Shown piece by piece: positions 43,194 through 52,266 of a DNA stretch of 64,000 nt; position 1 is the first letter of the stretch, and each line of letters starts with the position of its first letter. The notes beneath the pieces were generated by a model. It saw only the letters and a program-made list of their open reading frames with translations. It did no database searches and had not been told where the DNA came from. Origin of the DNA: Niastella koreensis GR20-10 (GTDB lineage: Bacteria; Bacteroidota; Bacteroidia; Chitinophagales; Chitinophagaceae); contig NC_016609.1 in assembly GCF_000246855.1 (NCBI RefSeq), positions 5,282,744 through 5,346,743 on the forward strand, in the 5' to 3' direction. Position numbers and translations under genes: made by a program.

Positions 43194-44066
43194 TCAAATA
43201 AACTTTTTGCGGTATTCTACGGGCGTCATACCGGCATTTGCCCGGAAGAATTTTCCAAAAACAGACTGGTCGGAGAAATTCAGCATTTCACTAACCTGCG
43301 ATACGGTAAGCGCTTTGTTCTGCAGTAAAACCTTTGCTTCCAGTATTACGGCGTCATCGATCCATTTACCCGCCGGTTTTCCCGTGTACTTTTTAATAGC
43401 TGCCGACAATGACTTGGGCGTAAGATGCAACTGGCCGGCATAAAAATCGAGTTTGTGCTCCTGCATGTAATGCCGCCTGAGCAACTGCCTGAATTTTGTG
43501 AACAAAGGATGTGCATTTTGCACAGCAGGTTCGGCACTGGCATGCTGGCGGTAATAGCCATCGATTTCATAGATCAAAGCAAAAATGTAGGCCCGGATGA
43601 TCTGTGGCTGGTGAAAATCTGAAGTGGTTTGTGTTAGTTGAAACAGGTCAAATATTTTGCTGTATTTGGTGAGGAATGGTTCTTTGAGCAGTAAGGTGGG
43701 ACGTTCATTGTTTTCAAAAAAGTCAAACTTCGTAAGGAATAATGGGTCCACATGATGCTCCAGCAAAAAGGTATCCTTGAAAAAAATAACATCCATCTTC
43801 AGCAGGTCGGTACGTTTGGTAAAAAAACGGATAACTGAAGGGCCAAGGGTAATCATGGCCGGCGCATCCACATCCATTGCAGAGAGCCCGACATTCAGCC
43901 TTACCCCGCCTTCTTTTATAAATACGATGGCATAACTCTCGGCACGGTAAGGCTCTGCATAGTAAGGATGTTTACCAGCTTCCACAAAGAGATATTCCTT
44001 ATTGGTATCAGGCACTGAAAAGAGCTGGCTATGTGTGGAAAGTGTAAAGGTCTTTATCGCGCCCAT
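43194..44066 (-). CDS. AraC-family transcriptional regulator
   Basis: The protein has 290 residues. The N-terminal half is a cupin-like effector domain (AESYAIVFIKEGGVRLNVGLSAMDVDAPAMITLGP). The C-terminal pair of helix-turn-helix motifs occupies about 190-290 (YAGQLHLTPKSLSAAIKKYTGKPAGKWI and VSQVSEMLNFSDQSVFGKFFRANAGMTPVEYRKKF). It is encoded 92 bp upstream of the tripartite pump in the same direction. It is thus the probable regulator of that pump, perhaps responding to an exported compound. Confidence 0.93.
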   Translation of the reverse strand: MGAIKTFTLSTHSQLFSVPDTNKEYLFVEAGKHPYYAEPYRAESYAIVFIKEGGVRLNVGLSAMDVDAPAMITLGPSVIRFFTKRTDLLKMDVIFFKDTFLLEHHVDPLFLTKFDFFENNERPTLLLKEPFLTKYSKIFDLFQLTQTTSDFHQPQIIRAYIFALIYEIDGYYRQHASAEPAVQNAHPLFTKFRQLLRRHYMQEHKLDFYAGQLHLTPKSLSAAIKKYTGKPAGKWIDDAVILEAKVLLQNKALTVSQVSEMLNFSDQSVFGKFFRANAGMTPVEYRKKFI

Positions 44067-44096
44067 GTGGTCAGGGTTTCATGAAGCCGTAAAGAT

Positions 44097-44193
44097 AAGC
44101 CTCCTTCGCCAAAACCTGCACCTCCCCCGCCGGTTGGCGGATTCAGGGGCAAGCGGACGGCGGCAAGCCTCCTTCGCCAAGGCTTCGGCGGCT
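44097..44193. repeat. Intergenic cluster of dispersed GC-rich elements
   Basis: The stretch between the AraC start and the next terminator holds two AAGCCTCCTTCGCCAA copies (44097 and 44165), a CCGCCGGTTGGCGGA near-palindrome (44127-44141) and a TTCGGCGG end. Similar pieces occur at 5251, 60131 and 61035. No open frame or known RNA is seen. Confidence 0.6.
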
Positions 44194-44198
44194 AAAAA

Positions 44199-44234
44199 AA
44201 AGGACCGTCTGCCGGTGAACCGGGACGATCCTTT
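44199..44234 (-). terminator. Intrinsic terminator after the susD-like gene
   Basis: AAAGGACCGTC (44199-44209) pairs with GACGATCCTTT (44224-44234) with one G-U pair, and an inner CCGGT/ACCGG stem stacks on it. On the minus strand a run of T follows (eight A on the plus strand, 44194-44201). It lies 70 bp after the stop at 44304. Confidence 0.85.
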
Positions 44235-44303
44235 CTTTGAGATTCCGACATCCGCCTACCGGCTTATCGGAGCTGTATGTCTGCTAATCAATGAAACTTT
44301 AAA

Positions 44304-46361
44304 TTAATAGCCATTCGTTCCGAAGTCAGTCGCGTTATTGATCTGGTTCAGGAAAGTGAATGGGATCGGACGAACATAATGTTTTGAAGCATTGAAATTG
44401 GCAGCTGCTTTTCTGTTGTAAGCCTGCAAGCGGGTTTCAAATGCTTTTTCACGTTTCAACAGTGCCCAACGGGTAAACTCGCCGCACAATTCCCGGGCGA
44501 ATTCATCAAACACATCATTCAGGGTGGCGGTTGATAACTGCATGCCGGTACCTACGTTGAAGTCGGCCGGGTTGCGGCAGGCGCGTTTACGCAATACATT
44601 CAGGTAACCGGCAGCTGCTGCCCCGTCGCCACTGGTATGCATGGTAGCTTCTGCAGCGATCAGGTACACTTCGGCCATCCGCATGATCATGATATTACCC
44701 AGTTTTTGCTGGAAGTTACCGCCTAACCAGCCGCCATCGAAATTGTGATTGAACTTCTGCATGGCAGGGAACAGGGTAGCCAAACTGCTTGGGGTAAGTC
44801 CATTACCAGCCGCATTGGCTTTGTACGTACTGCCCGATGGATCTGAAGGATCGAACAGGTCGTCGATATTTACGGTAACATAGGCACGGGTGGCTTTATC
44901 CGCGGCACTGAGCGGGTCTTTGCTTAAATAGGCAAAGAAGCGGTCTTCAGTGGGGTCTAACGGATAAGGATGCACATTGGCATTGGGTATAGTGGTAAGA
45001 TTAGCTATGTTCCCTGAATGATCGCCAAAGGACCAGATCTTTGGAATGTACTGCCAGGTGGCATTTTTGGAAGCGTTTCTGGCATCATCATCCGCATAAG
45101 GATAGATCTTCTTCCCCGAAAAAGCCGGATTGATCCCATACTTACTACACATGGTGGCATTCAACGTAACAGTGGCGGCACTGTAGGTTACGTTCGCAGG
45201 TGTTGGAACACCGCTTCCCTGGCTGGTAATGGCCTGAACGCCTGAATAGTTACAGAATGCTGTTTGAAAAGTATTTTCCCAGCGTTTATCATAGGTTGCA
45301 TTGAAGCAATTGATCAGGTATTTGGTAGGCGCCACAAACGCCTGGTTCAACCGGCCATAGTAAGAATTGGACGTATTGGAGTTTACGCTTCTTTTGAAAA
45401 CATCGGAAGTACCAAATGCATCATCAAACTTGGGATAATAATGCAGGTACAGGTTGGGTTTTGAATTGGCGGTAGAAACATCGTAGGAAGAACTGTATGG
45501 GTCCAGTCCATACGCAGTAAATAATACTTCCGCGTTGTTCCTGTTGTTGGCAGATGCGAATACATTGGCAAAATCGGGATACATGGCCGCACCGTAAGTA
45601 CTCATATTGTTGATGAGGCTATCGGCGCACTCTTTTGCCCGTACCCAATATGATTTGCCGCCTTCACTCAATCCCTCGCCTGCGCCCTGTGCATATACCC
45701 GGGCAAGCAATCCCAATGCGGCCTTTTTGGTTACCCGTTGCGGGTTATTGTCCAATGGCGTTACCTGCAGACTGTTAAATGCATCCCGCAGATCGGCAAT
45801 GATCTGGGTATAGATCTCGGGTACGCTGTTGCGGGTAGGGTTCAGATTTAGTACGGAACTATCTCTTGTTATCAACGGTATTTCGCCAAACTGATTCACC
45901 AGTACTGAATAATAATAAGCCCGCAGCAATTTGGCTTCACCTACCAGGGTGGCAATATCCTGAGCCTTGCCATCTTTTAAATCGGGCGCCAGCCGAATGA
46001 CCTTATTGCAATCCTTGATAGAACCCCACGCATAGGTCCAAACGTTGTTTACCAGGTTGAAACTTACCGTCAGGTCCTGGTAACTTATTACCTCTTTATA
46101 GGTGGTGCTGCCGGACGGGGATGTCCACAGATCGGTACCTACCTCGGAACAAAGCCCATAGGGCATACTGATAAGCGTTCCCCAGAGACCGGTGTAACAG
46201 TTATTTTCATACGCCTTCCAACCGTCGAATTTTGAGAGCACATCCGTTTCTGACAAAGAGATGGGATTGTACTCATTCAGTTTACAGGCGGTAACGGATG
46301 CAGCAATGGTTAAACCGAACAGTGATTTATATATAAGTCCTTTTATGTTCTCTATTTTCAT
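44304..46361 (-). CDS. SusD/RagB-family nutrient-binding lipoprotein
   Basis: The protein has 685 residues. The lipobox is IAASVTAC (Cys26). TPR-like helical segments typical of SusD follow: YAWGSIKDCNKVIRLAPDLKDGKAQDIATLVGEAKLLRAYYYSVLVNQFGEIPLI. The SusD C-terminal motif MIMRMAEVYLIAAEAT with GYLNVLRKRACRN is present, ending in the usual DEFARELCGEFTRWALLKRE block. SusD caps the SusC channel at the cell surface and binds oligosaccharides or peptides. It lies 26 bp after susC. No hydrolase gene follows, so the ligand is unknown. Confidence 0.94.
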   Translation of the reverse strand: MKIENIKGLIYKSLFGLTIAASVTACKLNEYNPISLSETDVLSKFDGWKAYENNCYTGLWGTLISMPYGLCSEVGTDLWTSPSGSTTYKEVISYQDLTVSFNLVNNVWTYAWGSIKDCNKVIRLAPDLKDGKAQDIATLVGEAKLLRAYYYSVLVNQFGEIPLITRDSSVLNLNPTRNSVPEIYTQIIADLRDAFNSLQVTPLDNNPQRVTKKAALGLLARVYAQGAGEGLSEGGKSYWVRAKECADSLINNMSTYGAAMYPDFANVFASANNRNNAEVLFTAYGLDPYSSSYDVSTANSKPNLYLHYYPKFDDAFGTSDVFKRSVNSNTSNSYYGRLNQAFVAPTKYLINCFNATYDKRWENTFQTAFCNYSGVQAITSQGSGVPTPANVTYSAATVTLNATMCSKYGINPAFSGKKIYPYADDDARNASKNATWQYIPKIWSFGDHSGNIANLTTIPNANVHPYPLDPTEDRFFAYLSKDPLSAADKATRAYVTVNIDDLFDPSDPSGSTYKANAAGNGLTPSSLATLFPAMQKFNHNFDGGWLGGNFQQKLGNIMIMRMAEVYLIAAEATMHTSGDGAAAAGYLNVLRKRACRNPADFNVGTGMQLSTATLNDVFDEFARELCGEFTRWALLKREKAFETRLQAYNRKAAANFNASKHYVRPIPFTFLNQINNATDFGTNGY

Positions 46362-46387
46362 ATTACGCTTTTTAAATCGTTCATCAA

Positions 46388-49300
46388 TTAGAATGTCATG
46401 TTCAATCCCACCACAATTTGTTTTGTTAACGGATACTCCAGTGAACCATTCATTTCAGGATCATACTGCTTCAACAGCGGGCTCTTTGTAATAATCAAAA
46501 GATTGGTAACAGTTCCATATACACGGAATTTTTCGAGCGACAGCTTCTTAATCAGGTTCCTGGGCATGTTGTATCCAAGCGTGATATTTTTTAATTTAAA
46601 GAAAGAGCCATCCACATAGTTCAAACCGCTGAACCCGGTTAAGGTTCCTGAGCCTTCCTGGTAATTCATTACAGGAAAGTCGTTAGATGGGTTTGTTGGC
46701 GTCCAGTAGTTGAAATATTTAGGAATTGTTCTGGAAGGGCTTGCATTGGTAGCAAAGCCGTTTGGCTGGTACCAACCCATCATATTGTAGCTGATGGTTT
46801 GTCCCCATCTGAAATAAGTGTACACGCTCAACTCCCAGTTCTTGTAGCTGAACCCGTTTTGGAAACCCATTGTCCAGTTCGGATTGTTATGTCCTACGGT
46901 CTGGTAATCGTTGGCGCTTACTGAATAGGTGTTTTTGGCAGCGGTGAGCGAAGAATTGAATTTCTGCGCAGCGGCCAGATCCGTGTAATAATAATTGATA
47001 TTACCGGTTGCATCCGCTTTTGAATACACCCCTTCTGCCAAACGCGTTATACCCGGTACATCTACATGCAGGTCGCCGGGTCGTTTGCCGAAGGCAGCGG
47101 CATCTTTTTCCTGACCGATCTGCCAAACCCCATCCAGCTTGTAATTACGGAATGAGTTTACTGGCTGACCAATAGTAAACGCATACTGGGGGTTATCGGT
47201 ATTTGTAATATTATTGGCCACACCGCCTGTTAAAGCCAGGATCTTCTCCTTGTTGTAAGAAAAAGCAACGGCTGAAGTCCAGTTAAAATTCTTGGTAACA
47301 ATATTACGCGTGTTCAATGCCAGTTCTATACCTCTGTTCTGTGTTTCGCAAATATTGAGATTGGTTTTATATTGCGCGCTTGCGGTGTACTGCCCGTAAA
47401 TAATGGGGGTTGTAACGCCATAGATAACTCCTTTGGTCTTTGTGTTATAAACATCCAGCGACATGTCTATCCGGTTATTGAGGAAAGAGGCATCCACACC
47501 CAGGTTCGTGTTGTACGATTTTTCCCAGCTTAAGTTAGGGTTGGTAAGGAATGGGCCATTGCGATAAGTGGGCACGGTTTGTCCACCCAACGACATGTTA
47601 AGCGATTCCAGGTTGGCCACTGAGCTATAAGGAGGAATTTTAGCTGTACCGGCTACACCCCAGCCTGCCCGGACTTTCAGGCTGTTCAACCAGCTTTTTG
47701 TTCCTTCCATAAACGATTCGTCGGAAATGCGCCAGCCGGCAGAAAGCGACGGAAAGTTATCCCACTGGTTGTCTTTGTATAATACAGAAGACCCATCGCG
47801 GCGGATACTGGCAGAGAACAGGTATTTTCCTAAGTATGAATAATTAAAACGTCCGATAAAACCAAGGGTTTTCGTCATGTCGTAAACTGAAGTGGCAGTG
47901 GTATTTGCATCGCCGGTAAACTTATACCATTTAAAGTTGTTCGACACGATATTACTTTGGTACATAGTGGTACTGGTGTTCTGGTTGTGATACCAGGTAG
48001 TTACGCCTGTTACGGTAAAGGCGTGATCGTGCGCCACTTTGAAATTATAGGTTACGATGTTTTCCCATTGGTAACCATACGAGCGGTTCTGGTCAACCTG
48101 GGCTTTCGCTATCTGGCCGTTATTATACGTATACGCTACAGAGCCAATACCATCGAACCGGTAGGTATTATTGAAAGTAAGATAGGTGCTCAGGCGGGAT
48201 AAAAAGCTCAACCCTTTTAACGGTCTTATTTCGATATATGGATTTAAATACAACTTCAGGTTATTGTCCACATTACCATATACGCCATATTGCTGGTTCA
48301 GCAACAGGTTATATACGTTGTTGCCCAAATTGGTATTCAGCGTACCATCGTCATTATAAGGTCTCACCAACGGATCGGTCACCAGCGCATTCTCCAGTTT
48401 GTCCTGCGCTTTGTTCCTGTCTACATACGAAGCAGTGAGGTTGGCGCCCACAGATACAAAGCTTTTCACCTTATGATCTATACGCATGGTAGTTGAAAAA
48501 AGCTTGTAATCGTCACCCACATACTGCCCTTTTTCATTGGTATAATTGAAAGAGAGATAGCCTTTTGTTTTTTCGGTACCGCCCGAAACACCAAGGCTGT
48601 AGTTTTGGGTGTGCGCACTTTTTTGCAGGAACAGTTTTGCCCAGTCGGCAAACTGGCCTTGCTGATAAAGCTGATAGCGTGCAGTACCGAAGATCTTTTC
48701 ATCATCTGCAGGCGATTGCCAAAGCGCGCCGGTGGTTGTCCACTGGCTGTTGGCGGCATCCCATACATAGCTGTAGGCATCGCGTTTTGTTTGCAGATAA
48801 TCTTCACCGGTACGCATTTTTGGCGTAACAGACCAGCCATTGTTACCATAATACGTATTGAAATCGATGGCCAGCTTTCCTGCCTTACCGCTTTTGGTGG
48901 TAATAATAATTACCCCGTTTGCACCTGCAGAACCATACACCGCAGTGGAAGACGCATCTTTCAACACTTCAATGGATTCAATATCGTAAGGGTTCAGGGT
49001 GGAGTAATCACCGGGCAAACCATTGATGATAAATAAAGGCGTACCACTTGCACTGAATGACCTGGTACCACGCAGTTGAATATTTAAAGGAGCGCCGGGC
49101 TGGCCCGAAGCTTTTGTAATGTCCAGACCAGCTACTCTGCCCTGCAGTGATTCCATGGGGTTGGGGCCAGGGCGGGCAGTGATCTCTTCGGGTTTTACGG
49201 TTGCAATAGCACCGGTAAGGTCTCTGCGTTTTTGGGTACCATAACCAATCACCACTACTTCTTCCAGTTTTGCATCTATGGGGTTCATAGCAATACTGAT

Positions 49301-49951
49301 CACAGGATTTTTTCCCACAATAACTTCCTGTTGCTGGTAACCTACAATAGAGAACACGAGCACATCCCCCTGTTCAGCATCTATCCGGAACTCACCGGTT
49401 GAATTGGTAGTAGTGCCTACGTTGCTCTTACCCTTAATTACTACAGACACATTATCGAGGGGATTTCCTTTTGCATCCAGCACAGTACCGGTAATAGGTC
49501 CCCGCGCTTCAGGCACATCCAGATTCAGATTTATAACAGGCGCCTTGCGTGACAGTACGATGGTTTTTCCCTTGATGGAATATTCAAGCGGTTGATCTTT
49601 CAGGATGATGTCCAGCGCCTCTTTCAATGGAAGATTGTTGGCAGCTATGGTAACTGTTTTTGTTTCATCCAGGTCACGCTTGTTGTTGAATATAACATAC
49701 CCGGTTTGCTTTTCAATAGCAGCAAAAACCTGCTTCAGCGGCAGGTCCTTACCGGTGAGTGTGATGTTTTGAGCGGTTCCCTCAGCATGAACTGAGAAAA
49801 TAGCAGCGGCAATAAAGAAAATAGTCAATTTCATCGCGCGAAGCAATCTTTTGGTGATGGTTCCGTTGAACCCACCCCCACAATCAGGCAATCGATTAGC
49901 CAGGTAATGCCAGGGCATAGGAAATCCGGAACCAATTGATTTTTTTTGCAT
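46388..49951 (-). CDS. SusC-type TonB-dependent receptor with N-terminal STN domain
   Basis: The protein is about 1187 residues from the ATG at 49951 (MQKKSIGSGF), a common leader style in Chitinophagaceae SusC proteins. The open frame reaches 50008. A leader of about 39 residues precedes the signal (MKLTIFFIAAAIFSVHAEG). Then come an STN domain (ITLTGKDLPLKQVFAAIEKQTGYVIF, about 70 residues), a carboxypeptidase-regulatory domain (ITGTVLDAKGNPLDNVSVVIKG) and a plug (VVVIGYGTQKRRDLTGAIATVKPEEI). The barrel ends LTKQIVVGLNMTF. The STN domain passes a ligand signal to the FecR anti-sigma encoded upstream, so the receptor is both transporter and sensor. It pairs with SusD, 26 bp downstream. Confidence 0.95.
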   Translation of the reverse strand: MQKKSIGSGFPMPWHYLANRLPDCGGGFNGTITKRLLRAMKLTIFFIAAAIFSVHAEGTAQNITLTGKDLPLKQVFAAIEKQTGYVIFNNKRDLDETKTVTIAANNLPLKEALDIILKDQPLEYSIKGKTIVLSRKAPVINLNLDVPEARGPITGTVLDAKGNPLDNVSVVIKGKSNVGTTTNSTGEFRIDAEQGDVLVFSIVGYQQQEVIVGKNPVISIAMNPIDAKLEEVVVIGYGTQKRRDLTGAIATVKPEEITARPGPNPMESLQGRVAGLDITKASGQPGAPLNIQLRGTRSFSASGTPLFIINGLPGDYSTLNPYDIESIEVLKDASSTAVYGSAGANGVIIITTKSGKAGKLAIDFNTYYGNNGWSVTPKMRTGEDYLQTKRDAYSYVWDAANSQWTTTGALWQSPADDEKIFGTARYQLYQQGQFADWAKLFLQKSAHTQNYSLGVSGGTEKTKGYLSFNYTNEKGQYVGDDYKLFSTTMRIDHKVKSFVSVGANLTASYVDRNKAQDKLENALVTDPLVRPYNDDGTLNTNLGNNVYNLLLNQQYGVYGNVDNNLKLYLNPYIEIRPLKGLSFLSRLSTYLTFNNTYRFDGIGSVAYTYNNGQIAKAQVDQNRSYGYQWENIVTYNFKVAHDHAFTVTGVTTWYHNQNTSTTMYQSNIVSNNFKWYKFTGDANTTATSVYDMTKTLGFIGRFNYSYLGKYLFSASIRRDGSSVLYKDNQWDNFPSLSAGWRISDESFMEGTKSWLNSLKVRAGWGVAGTAKIPPYSSVANLESLNMSLGGQTVPTYRNGPFLTNPNLSWEKSYNTNLGVDASFLNNRIDMSLDVYNTKTKGVIYGVTTPIIYGQYTASAQYKTNLNICETQNRGIELALNTRNIVTKNFNWTSAVAFSYNKEKILALTGGVANNITNTDNPQYAFTIGQPVNSFRNYKLDGVWQIGQEKDAAAFGKRPGDLHVDVPGITRLAEGVYSKADATGNINYYYTDLAAAQKFNSSLTAAKNTYSVSANDYQTVGHNNPNWTMGFQNGFSYKNWELSVYTYFRWGQTISYNMMGWYQPNGFATNASPSRTIPKYFNYWTPTNPSNDFPVMNYQEGSGTLTGFSGLNYVDGSFFKLKNITLGYNMPRNLIKKLSLEKFRVYGTVTNLLIITKSPLLKQYDPEMNGSLEYPLTKQIVVGLNMTF

Positions 49952-50020
49952 AAGTTGCAAACGTTTGGTTGTTAAAAAATGGAGATTTGAGACTTTCGTT
50001 TTGGGCAATTAAACATCCTT

Positions 50021-50045
50021 CCGGAAGTGGTAACGACACTTCCGG
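50021..50045. other. Inverted repeat in the FecR-susC gap
   Basis: CCGGAAGTG (50021-50029) and CACTTCCGG (50037-50045) form a perfect 9-bp stem with a 7-nt loop. It lies 70 bp upstream of the SusC start in the 282-bp gap after fecR. On the minus strand no T run follows, so it is not a simple terminator. It may be an mRNA stabiliser, attenuator or protein-binding site. CAAACGTTTG (49958-49967), a perfect palindrome, lies between it and the start. Confidence 0.55.
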
Positions 50046-50233
50046 TTTAGTTTTCTTAACCCACCTGCTGTTATGTTTTATGTGAATGGTGCATTAGCAA
50101 TCGTTTAATTTGGCAGTAATATTCTTTCTATATGGTAACCTTTCCGTAGCCGGAAAAGTAAACGTTTACATTTTAAAGACCAATGCGTTATAAATTACGC
50201 TGTTCGATAAGGTATTTTTTCTTACAAACTGAA

Positions 50234-51478
50234 CTACGACTGGATCAGCAATTTTCTTCCTTCCAGGCGGCACTTCACGCCGATCTTTTCCAGTATCCCT
50301 ACTAAATCATTCAATGTGATGTCTTTGGTCATTTTCCCGTTCAATTCAACATTGGTGGGAATACCATTTTCATACACCACTTCTATGTCGTACCAACGTT
50401 CCAATTGTGCCATTGCATCCTGGAAGCCGATATCGTTAAAGTCGAACACCCCATTTTTCCAGGCCATAACCCCATCTGTCTGAACCGGGATGGGATGGGA
50501 TGCCTGGGATGTTTGGGATAAATGGCCCCGATAGCTATCGGGAGATTGGGGAATTGATAATTGCTCCCCCGGTTTCAGAATTACTGATTCCTGTCTGCCA
50601 TTTGCCGTCTGCCGTCTGCCAATTCTTACGCTTCCTTCCAACAACGTAACCTTCATAGAAGGCTCATCGTCATACGCCTTTACATTGAAATGCGTTCCCA
50701 GTACTTCTATCTGCGCCTGGTTATTTACATTCAGGCGGAAAGGCATCTTTTCATTATGGGCCACTTCAAAATACACTTCACCGGTTATGGTAACCTTGCG
50801 TTCATTGCCGGTAAAAACGGTAGGATATTTAATGGAACTCGCACTGTTCAGCCAGGCATTTGTTCCATCGGGCAGGATCAAATGAAATTTGCGCGCCTTG
50901 GGTGTTGACATCACATTGTATTCAACTGCTGACCCAATGCCTTCATATATTAATGTACCGTTGACAATTTTGGCGGTTGTACCGGCTTGCTGAGCTACTA
51001 CCCCATTCTGTATGCTGTCTAATAATACCTGCGATCCATCGGCCAGGGTTAAAATGGCGCCATCTTTACCAGGTAAAATTTTATAAGGAGCGGCTGCTAC
51101 AGGTTGCGGCGCAGTTGTTTTGGTAAGAAAGTAAGTACCTGCAGATGCGATCAACAGAATGGAAGCGGCGGCAACCCACCAATATCGCTTTATAAACAGG
51201 TGGTGTACTTTTGCCGGTTGTGCATTTTGTTGCTGCCAGGTTTGTTTTATTTCAAGGAAGGCTCGTTGCCAGTAGTCGTAGTTATAAGGCTCAATATGTT
51301 TGGAGGGAACATCACTTTCCTGCGCGAGAAAATTATCGGCCTCGGCAATCAGCTCTCCCGTTTGGTCGGTATTGATGATCGCTGCTATCCGGGAATAATC
51401 GTCCCCGGTGGCATTGCCAGCCCTGGCTTTTTCCAGCAGTACCAGCAGTTCGTCTTTTAGGAATTGTTCCATTAACAT
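50234..51478 (-). CDS. FecR-type anti-sigma factor
   Basis: The protein has 414 residues. An N-terminal cytoplasmic part (about 1-98) would hold the ECF sigma. One membrane segment (99-118, RYWWVAAASILLIASAGTYF) follows. The periplasmic FecR domain (about 185-305) contains ARKFHLILPDGTNAWLNSASSIKYP and VTITGEVYFEVAHN. The DUF4974 domain (about 340-414) ends IGVKCRLEGRKLLIQS and takes the signal from the SusC STN domain. Two linker stretches (about 287-297 and 311-335) are encoded by tandem-repeat and palindrome DNA and look like insertions. It lies 94 bp after the sigma gene. Confidence 0.93.
   Translation of the reverse strand: MLMEQFLKDELLVLLEKARAGNATGDDYSRIAAIINTDQTGELIAEADNFLAQESDVPSKHIEPYNYDYWQRAFLEIKQTWQQQNAQPAKVHHLFIKRYWWVAAASILLIASAGTYFLTKTTAPQPVAAAPYKILPGKDGAILTLADGSQVLLDSIQNGVVAQQAGTTAKIVNGTLIYEGIGSAVEYNVMSTPKARKFHLILPDGTNAWLNSASSIKYPTVFTGNERKVTITGEVYFEVAHNEKMPFRLNVNNQAQIEVLGTHFNVKAYDDEPSMKVTLLEGSVRIGRRQTANGRQESVILKPGEQLSIPQSPDSYRGHLSQTSQASHPIPVQTDGVMAWKNGVFDFNDIGFQDAMAQLERWYDIEVVYENGIPTNVELNGKMTKDITLNDLVGILEKIGVKCRLEGRKLLIQS
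50486..50625. repeat. Tandem repeats and palindrome inside the fecR coding region
   Basis: A GGGATG-rich repeat occupies 50488-50520 (TGGGATG units with 5- and 9-nt spacing). CCCGATAGCTATCGGG, a perfect 16-bp palindrome, is at 50527-50542. Five heptads CTGTCTG, CCATTTG, CCGTCTG, CCGTCTG, CCAATTC are at 50591-50625. All fall in the linker between the FecR and DUF4974 domains and keep the reading frame. Confidence 0.8.
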
Positions 51479-51572
51479 TTATTGAATAGGGAAGAAATAG
51501 TACGCTACATTCCCTGCCACATATATATGTACAATGGGAAATGAAAACATACCTATTGATTTAAAAAAAAAC

Positions 51573-52169
51573 TTAAAAATTTATCAGAATGAGTAATGCA
51601 GGCAGTAAAACGCCATGCTGGGTTAGATACTCTTTGATGAACTTTACCGATCTAACGAGTGAGTTACGAACGGTTTGTACAGAAATATCCAGTTGGTCTG
51701 CTACCTCTGCAGCCTTTAAACCCGTTTCGCGGCTGAGTTGAAAAATTTTCCGGGCCTGTTCAGGTAATTGCGCAGTTGCTTCCTGAATAAGCCGGGCCGT
51801 TTCGTGCAGGGAAACGGTATGCTCCAGGTTATCGTCACCCTCACCTGGATTCTGCTGTTTAAATTCGTTGTACTTCTGATTGCGGGATACCTGGCGGGCC
51901 AGCCAGCTGTAGGAGCGGTTATAGGCCATTTTAAAGATCCAGTTCTGGGGAACATCTACTTCGGCAAGTGATTCACGGTCCATCCATAAATAAAGGAATA
52001 CCTCCTGGATGATGTCTTTTGCCACCCCTTCCGACTTCGTTACTTTCATCACAATCGTATGCAGGCGGGGCACATAGCGGTGAAACAGCGTATTAAACGC
52101 TTCTTCATCGCCCTGCGCCACGCGTGAGAACAATTCCTTTTCGATATTTATATGCTTACTATCCAACAC
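51573..52169 (-). CDS. ECF-family RNA polymerase sigma factor
   Basis: The protein has 198 residues. Region 2 covers about 12-85 (FHRYVPRLHTIVMKVTKSEGVAKDIIQEVFLYLW). Region 4 covers about 130-185 (AQLPEQARKIFQLSRETGLKAAEVADQLDISVQTVRNSL). No other domain is present. The start codon is GTG at 52169. It directs polymerase to the susCD promoter and is held by the FecR protein encoded next. It is the first gene of the cascade ECF-FecR-SusC-SusD. Confidence 0.95.
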   Translation of the reverse strand: MLDSKHINIEKELFSRVAQGDEEAFNTLFHRYVPRLHTIVMKVTKSEGVAKDIIQEVFLYLWMDRESLAEVDVPQNWIFKMAYNRSYSWLARQVSRNQKYNEFKQQNPGEGDDNLEHTVSLHETARLIQEATAQLPEQARKIFQLSRETGLKAAEVADQLDISVQTVRNSLVRSVKFIKEYLTQHGVLLPALLILINF

Positions 52170-52266
52170 TTTATATCCCTATGGCCGCTGTAAACTTACT
52201 TTAATTTTAGCAAACGGGAAAAGCGGTGCCGGGAATATCCCCTCCTGGTAGCGGCAAGCGGTGGAT

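Noticed and set aside
48478..49036. Overlapping open frames on both strands within the SusC gene
   Set aside because: Shadows of the long SusC coding frame, with no domain content.
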